Source: JANMDR01 sp031409495
Lineage (GTDB): Bacteria; Pseudomonadota; Gammaproteobacteria; Burkholderiales; Usitatibacteraceae
Direction: 5' to 3'
Length of the DNA stretch: 64,000 nucleotides
Assembly: GCA_031409495.1 (NCBI GenBank)
Contig: JANNXI010000107.1
Location: 59,316 to 123,315, forward strand
This document shows positions 61,313 to 64,000 of this stretch, piece after piece. The position numbers and the translations under genes are program-made. Under the pieces are notes generated by a model. That model made no database searches. It was not told where the DNA came from and saw only the letters and a list, made by a program, of their open reading frames with translations. The stretch's first letter is position 1. Each line of letters starts with the position of its first letter.

Positions 61313-61953
61313 TTAGGCCTCACATGCCCTGGCATCTGACCTCCGACTCAAACATTAGAATGCTGCCTGTTCATGAGCAGCTATTTGCGTTCGCATACTC
61401 TTACCTTGCGGCTGCAAACGTGCTGGGACAACGCGCAGTGGAACGCGCCGAACTCAAAGATTGGCCAAGTGGAGCTGTTGTTCTAATGAATGCAGCGCAC
61501 GCAGTCGAACTATTCCTTAAGGCCACCTTACTTCGCAAAAACTCTGAGTTCGACGTTTGGGCATTCAGTCACGATATACACAGTCTCGCAAACGAGTACG
61601 AGCGACAATTTCCAGAGCCTCATCTCTCTTGGGATATTCCGTTTCGCCATTCACTTCCGGATGACTTAAGTCAGGAAGAGAAGAGCTACTATCGGCAACA
61701 CACCGCGCCTCCTAGCATTCGACTTAGATATCCTGTAAGTCGACTAGGATCATCATGGCTCACGTTGCAGGCATTTGAGCCGCATTCATTTCAACAGGAC
61801 CTACTTCGCTGGGAAAAGGACTTTGACCGCATCTACCACAGTGAGGCCTAACCCATCATTCAACCGGACGCATTGTGGCGTGCCACCATTTGCCCCGTCA
61901 TTTCATTCTGGGTCAAATGCCGTCACACCACAACGCGCCGGTTAATTCAAACG
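61313..61953 (+). mobile_element. Integron-type gene cassette
   Basis: The segment begins with TTAGGC of a GTTAGGC core site (61312-61318) and ends at the G of a degenerate core, GTCAGC (61953-61958). It holds one gene with a short leader and an attC site, and the gene's stop codon lies inside the attC. This is the standard plan of a cassette. The bases before the first core (AAATAAAACACGTTAGGC) resemble the end of an attI site more than an attC arm. No integrase gene is in the window. Confidence 0.7.
61324..61851 (+). CDS. Cassette-encoded HEPN-like protein of unknown function
   Basis: A 175-residue soluble protein, all-helical in appearance. GAVVLMNAAHAVELFLKATLLRK (about residues 50-72; only its AHAVELFLKA core is diagnostic) and FSHDIHSLANEYERQFP (81-97) resemble HEPN-domain proteins, which are often RNases or toxin parts. 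I do not see a clear RxxxxH catalytic motif. I chose ATG 61324, 5 bases after the GTTAGGC core, over a start at 61261 that would read through the core. The stop TAA is in the attC R'' box (GCCTAAC). It has no visible partner gene. Confidence 0.7.
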   Translation: MPWHLTSDSNIRMLPVHEQLFAFAYSYLAAANVLGQRAVERAELKDWPSGAVVLMNAAHAVELFLKATLLRKNSEFDVWAFSHDIHSLANEYERQFPEPHLSWDIPFRHSLPDDLSQEEKSYYRQHTAPPSIRLRYPVSRLGSSWLTLQAFEPHSFQQDLLRWEKDFDRIYHSEA

Positions 61954-61959
61954 TCAGCG
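61846..61959 (+). other. attC recombination site of the cassette
   Basis: R'' GCCTAAC (61846-61852), L'' TTCAACCGGACGC, L' GCGCCGGTTAATTCAA and R' ACGTCAGC at the end. The two halves are complementary (CCGGTT to AACCGG with an extra base), and the centre also folds: TTGTGGCGTG with CACACCACAA, CATTTG with CAAATG, CCC with GGG. The whole 114-base site is one imperfect hairpin, as attC sites are. R' differs from GTTRRRY at two positions, so excision may be weak. Confidence 0.75.
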
Positions 61960-62040
61960 TAGTAATTTTAAGAGTTGCGATAGAGAAGTCTTGACTGGCA
62001 GACAGTTAAAATTTGGAGCAAAAATCGGTACTCGAGTAGT

Positions 62041-62073
62041 CTGTAGATGCCCAATAACAGGGCATCTACAGCC
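62041..62073 (+). repeat. Palindromic element copy
   Basis: TGTAGATGCCC (62042-62052), loop AATAACA, GGGCATCTACA (62060-62070): eleven perfect pairs. It stands between the cassette and the terminator of the truncated dctM copy. Confidence 0.88.
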
Positions 62074-62124
62074 GGTCAAACAGCGCCCCGGACTGCTCCG
62101 TAAAGTGCCTAGGCACCCGCCGCA

Positions 62125-62165
62125 ACTAAAAAAGGCGACAGTGATTTCTCACTGCCGCCTTTTCT
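62125..62165 (-). terminator. Terminator beyond the truncated dctM copy
   Basis: AAAGGCG-a-CAGTGA, loop TTTC, TCACTG-c-CGCCTTT. On the minus strand the stem is followed by six T residues, so it would end a leftward dctM transcript. The same structure with base changes stands beyond the intact gene at 63459, showing that it was part of the duplicated unit. Confidence 0.8.
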
Positions 62166-62210
62166 TTTATTGTTACTCCTCCTCCAGCCCTGCTTTTAAA
62201 ACACAAACCA

Positions 62211-62440
62211 CTACTTCATCAATACACACGGCAGCCAAGTAGACATCGCTGGCCAGTAGGTGACGATGACCGAGAACACCAGCATGGTTTTAAGCCACGA
62301 CCATACTGATATCGCAAGTTCGGTGATGCTCATTTTGGTGATGCCGCTGGCGACGTATAAATTGAGGCCTACCGGTGGGTGGCATGTGCAGATTTCCATG
62401 TTGACTGTGATGATGATTATGCCAAATATGCCAACGGTGA
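62211..62440 (-). pseudogene. Truncated second copy of the 3' end of a TRAP permease gene (dctM-like)
   Basis: The frame reads GIIIITVNMEICTCHPPVGL and continues to a normal C-terminus WLPCVLMK with the stop at 62211. Its last 62 residues match the end of the gene at 63545 at 49 of 62 positions. Upstream the homology stops at a palindromic element (62441), so about 350 or more residues of a normal DctM are missing. The downstream noncoding sequence is also similar to that of the intact copy. It is a broken remnant of a second TRAP operon or of a duplication. Confidence 0.82.
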
Positions 62441-62478
62441 TGCCTGAAGACGCCCTTATATTTGAGCATCTCCAGGCA
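62441..62478. repeat. Palindromic element copy at the breakpoint of the truncated dctM
   Basis: TGCCTGAAGACGCCC on the left and GAGCATCTCCAGGCA on the right pair with few mismatches around TTATATTT. Homology between the two dctM copies ends exactly here. Confidence 0.8.
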
Positions 62479-62512
62479 GTTTAAGAATTCAAATTACGGG
62501 TCAAGCCGAACT

Positions 62513-62965
62513 TTATGGCCATTGCGTCTGGCACGCTGCGACGAGCGCAGCCCAATTATCAGGAGGATCACCGCGCTTGAGCATTGTTTGAAACCCGATA
62601 TAAGGATCATTTTTGCCGCCCGATGACCGCAACGTATTTTCGTCGTTGACCCATGCAAAGATGATGATCTTGGTGCTAGAGTCAAATCGAAAAAATAATT
62701 GAAATCTGCGGCCGATTTTAGCGCGCCGCCAATGCCTAAACGCCGGGCCGACGGTGTTGCCCTGCCGATATTCTTCGCGATTTGGGTCGCTAGGCACGGT
62801 CTCCAGTATTAGCCGAGACAAGGCGCTAAAAAGTTTAAAGTTAGCGTTCGACTCAAACCCTTCCGGATCTTGCGTCTGCGCCCGTTGCGCGGCGGCTTGA
62901 AGCTTTTGGAGTTGCGCAATCAGACAATCGTGAAAGAGCAAATGCCAACCGTGGCGTTCACTCAC
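62513..62965 (-). CDS. yhaV: YhaV-type toxin (type II toxin-antitoxin ribonuclease)
   Basis: A 150-residue toxin of the YhaV family, a RelE-fold ribosome-associated RNase in E. coli. Conserved features are GWHLLFHDCL at the start, PAFRHWRRAKIGRRFQLFFRF, WVNDENTLRSSGGKNDPY and MLKRGDPPDNW, matching E. coli YhaV in order and spacing. The length equals the family norm. The ATG overlaps the antitoxin stop (ATGA), so synthesis is coupled. Confidence 0.92.
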   Translation of the reverse strand: MSERHGWHLLFHDCLIAQLQKLQAAAQRAQTQDPEGFESNANFKLFSALSRLILETVPSDPNREEYRQGNTVGPAFRHWRRAKIGRRFQLFFRFDSSTKIIIFAWVNDENTLRSSGGKNDPYIGFQTMLKRGDPPDNWAALVAACQTQWP

Positions 62966-63282
62966 AGCTCGACATCGCCATGAATATCGTCGTTAAATGC
63001 AACAGGCTGTTTAAGGGTTGATAGCATAGACGCAACTAAATCAGCGGGTAGTGCAGAGATATGGCGACCAGAAACGATATCGTTTTCAAGCAGCGCGACG
63101 AAGCTAGCGATCGCGGGGTCTTCATGACGATCATTCTCTACTCGGGAGACCACGACTTGTGTGCCCTGCAAATCAAACGCTACCTTCCCACCAAAGTCTA
63201 CGCCAAGTGCTTGGCGAATGGGTTTGGGCAAGGTGATCTGCCCCTTCGATGTGATTGTGGCAACTTCATGAATTGGTTGCAT
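62962..63282 (-). CDS. prlF: PrlF/SohA-type antitoxin with AbrB-like DNA-binding domain
   Basis: A 106-residue antitoxin that should neutralise YhaV and repress the operon. The SpoVT/AbrB swapped-hairpin domain covers about residues 6-50 (ATITSKGQITLPKPIRQALG). The C-terminal half (DPAIASFVALLENDIVSG) binds the toxin in the family, and the acidic end HGDVEL resembles that of PrlF. ATG 63282 is preferred; TTG 63303 would add seven residues. Confidence 0.9.
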   Translation of the reverse strand: MQPIHEVATITSKGQITLPKPIRQALGVDFGGKVAFDLQGTQVVVSRVENDRHEDPAIASFVALLENDIVSGRHISALPADLVASMLSTLKQPVAFNDDIHGDVEL

Positions 63283-63313
63283 GGACAGGGTTCTTTCCGG
63301 CAAAGCGATTATC

Positions 63314-63331
63314 GTAAGGATTATTCCTTAC
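63314..63331. promoter_or_regulatory. Candidate operator of the prlF-yhaV operon
   Basis: GTAAGGA-TTAT-TCCTTAC, a perfect 7-bp inverted repeat 32 bp upstream of the prlF ATG. AbrB-type antitoxins repress their own promoters by binding such repeats. The role is inferred from position. Confidence 0.6.
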
Positions 63332-63410
63332 AACAGTCAAGCGTGTTTGCCATCGTGTTTGGCAACTGCGCGCAGTTGGCGTCCAAGGTAGACAACCCGA
63401 CCGATGGAAA

Positions 63411-63446
63411 GGCCGAAGACGCACTATATTCGGGCATCCTCAGACC
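63411..63446. repeat. Palindromic element copy, partly decayed
   Basis: GGCCGAAGACGC, then ACTATATTCGGGC, then ATCCTCAGACC. The outer arms still pair (CGAAGA/TCCTCAG with mismatches). It closes the toxin-antitoxin segment on the side of the intact dctM gene. Confidence 0.65.
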
Positions 63447-63458
63447 GCTTAAAATTTT

Positions 63459-63492
63459 AAAAAGGCGACCGTGATTTCTCGCGGCCGCCTTC
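63459..63492 (-). terminator. Terminator of the intact dctM gene
   Basis: AAGGCG-a-CCGTGA, loop TTTC, TCGCGG-c-CGCCTT, with T residues after it on the minus strand and a T-rich run on the plus side. It lies 53-86 bp beyond the dctM stop. Confidence 0.8.
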
Positions 63493-63544
63493 TTCTTTTT
63501 TATTGTTGCTCCTCGTCCTCCAGCCCTGCTTTTAAAACATAAAC

Positions 63545-64000
63545 CTACTTCAGCAACACGCTAGGCAACCAAGTAGAAAGTCCCGGCCAGTAGGTAACCA
63601 CAATCAAAAACACCAGCATGGTTTTTAACCACGGCCACACCGCTATCGTTAGCTCGGTGATGCCCATTTTGGTAATGCCGCTGGCGACGTATAAATTTAA
63701 GCCTACTGGCGGGTGGCACATGCCGATTTCCATGTTGACGGTGATGATGATGCCTAGGTGAATAGGGTCAATGCCAAGCTTCATCGCTACTGGAAATAGT
63801 ATGGGTGCCATGATTAAAATAATCGATGATGGCTCCATCACGTTGCCCGCAATTAGCAGCAAAATATTTACCACGATTAGGAATGTCACCGGGCCAAAGC
63901 CTTGTGCAATCATCCAATCTCCCATCGCCTGCGGGATGCCTTCGTTGGCCATTAAAAAGCTGAATAGCACGGCGTTGGTGATGATGTATAGCAGCATGGC
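63545..64000 (-). CDS. dctM: TRAP transporter large permease DctM (5' part outside window)
   Basis: The frame is open to the window edge. The visible 150 residues are the C-terminal part of the 12-helix large permease: NAVLFSFLMANEGIPQAMGDWM, LLLIAGNVMEPSSIILIMAPI, GIIITVNMEIGMCHPPVGLNLYVASGI and the end STWLPSVLLK. TRAP permeases take up organic acids with a periplasmic binding protein and a small DctQ subunit, which would be encoded upstream beyond the window. The substrate is unknown. Confidence 0.93.
   Translation of the reverse strand, partial: AMLLYIITNAVLFSFLMANEGIPQAMGDWMIAQGFGPVTFLIVVNILLLIAGNVMEPSSIILIMAPILFPVAMKLGIDPIHLGIIITVNMEIGMCHPPVGLNLYVASGITKMGITELTIAVWPWLKTMLVFLIVVTYWPGLSTWLPSVLLK

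Noticed and set aside
62260..62484. 74-codon plus-strand frame over the truncated dctM copy
   Set aside because: Antisense to the dctM remnant, whose protein similarity to the intact copy is clear.
63061..63474. 137-codon plus-strand frame over prlF
   Set aside because: It is antisense to the well-matched antitoxin gene and runs into the palindromic element and terminator region.
1..64000. CRISPR arrays, rRNA genes, transposases, phage genes
   Set aside because: I looked for regular direct repeats with spacers and for typical protein motifs on both strands and found none. The dispersed palindromes are too irregularly spaced to be a CRISPR.

Overview
The window reads as chromosomal DNA of a betaproteobacterium, probably of the Burkholderiales or a related order, of intermediate G+C. 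Evidence for this is the set of neighbourhoods typical of the class: tRNA-Met(CAU)-miaB-phoH-ybeY; pilB-pilC-pilD-coaE-zapD-yacG; and DUF2244-coxB-coxA-small assembly protein-ctaG-DUF2970-coxC-(DUF2909)-SURF1-Sco-like-ctaA-ctaB-sco. I assign this from gene content and order only.

Layout. 0-3.7 kb (minus strand): the N-terminal part of a ZnuD-like TonB-dependent receptor with a palindromic candidate operator, then a LytTR response regulator and its LytS/AlgZ-type histidine kinase. 3.8-11.9 kb: a DUF1223 protein and a complete heavy-metal RND efflux operon (czcI-like, czcC, a small membrane-anchored periplasmic protein, czcB, czcA, a small secreted protein). 12-17 kb: tRNA-Met, miaB, phoH, ybeY, argS. 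17-24.7 kb: SPOR protein, two tandem DsbA-type thioredoxins, an SDR, a two-domain beta-oxidation protein and an acyl-CoA dehydrogenase. 24.8-41.1 kb: a surface polysaccharide locus with a WaaE-like transferase, dTDP-rhamnose genes rfbBACD, a sugar aminotransferase, an acetyltransferase, an ABC exporter (Wzm/Wzt) and five large, mutually related glycosyltransferase-like proteins. 41-43.5 kb: an FeS photolyase-related protein with its DUF2256 partner, and a glutathione peroxidase. 43.6-49.4 kb: type IV pilus assembly genes and housekeeping genes. 49.7-60.6 kb: the aa3 cytochrome oxidase with its heme A and copper delivery genes, ending in a RidA protein. 60.6-64 kb: an accessory region with a LexA-type box, one integron-like gene cassette with an attC site, a duplicated and broken dctM end, a yhaV/prlF toxin-antitoxin pair, and the 3' part of an intact TRAP permease gene.

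The least ordinary feature is a family of about 30-36 bp palindromes (core CCCTAAAATAGGG, flanks GAAGATG/CATCTTC or close variants) scattered at 15-16 sites. Most lie within a few tens of bases of a stop codon. Two overlap the stop codon and supply it. Two sit inside genes (the beta-oxidation protein and the acyl-CoA dehydrogenase), in the same reading frame, and encode a similar peptide (LKxPxxRAxS). In both, the TAA of the core is replaced by a sense codon. I see no convincing copy between 24.4 and 55.3 kb.

No rRNA, CRISPR array or transposase gene was seen.
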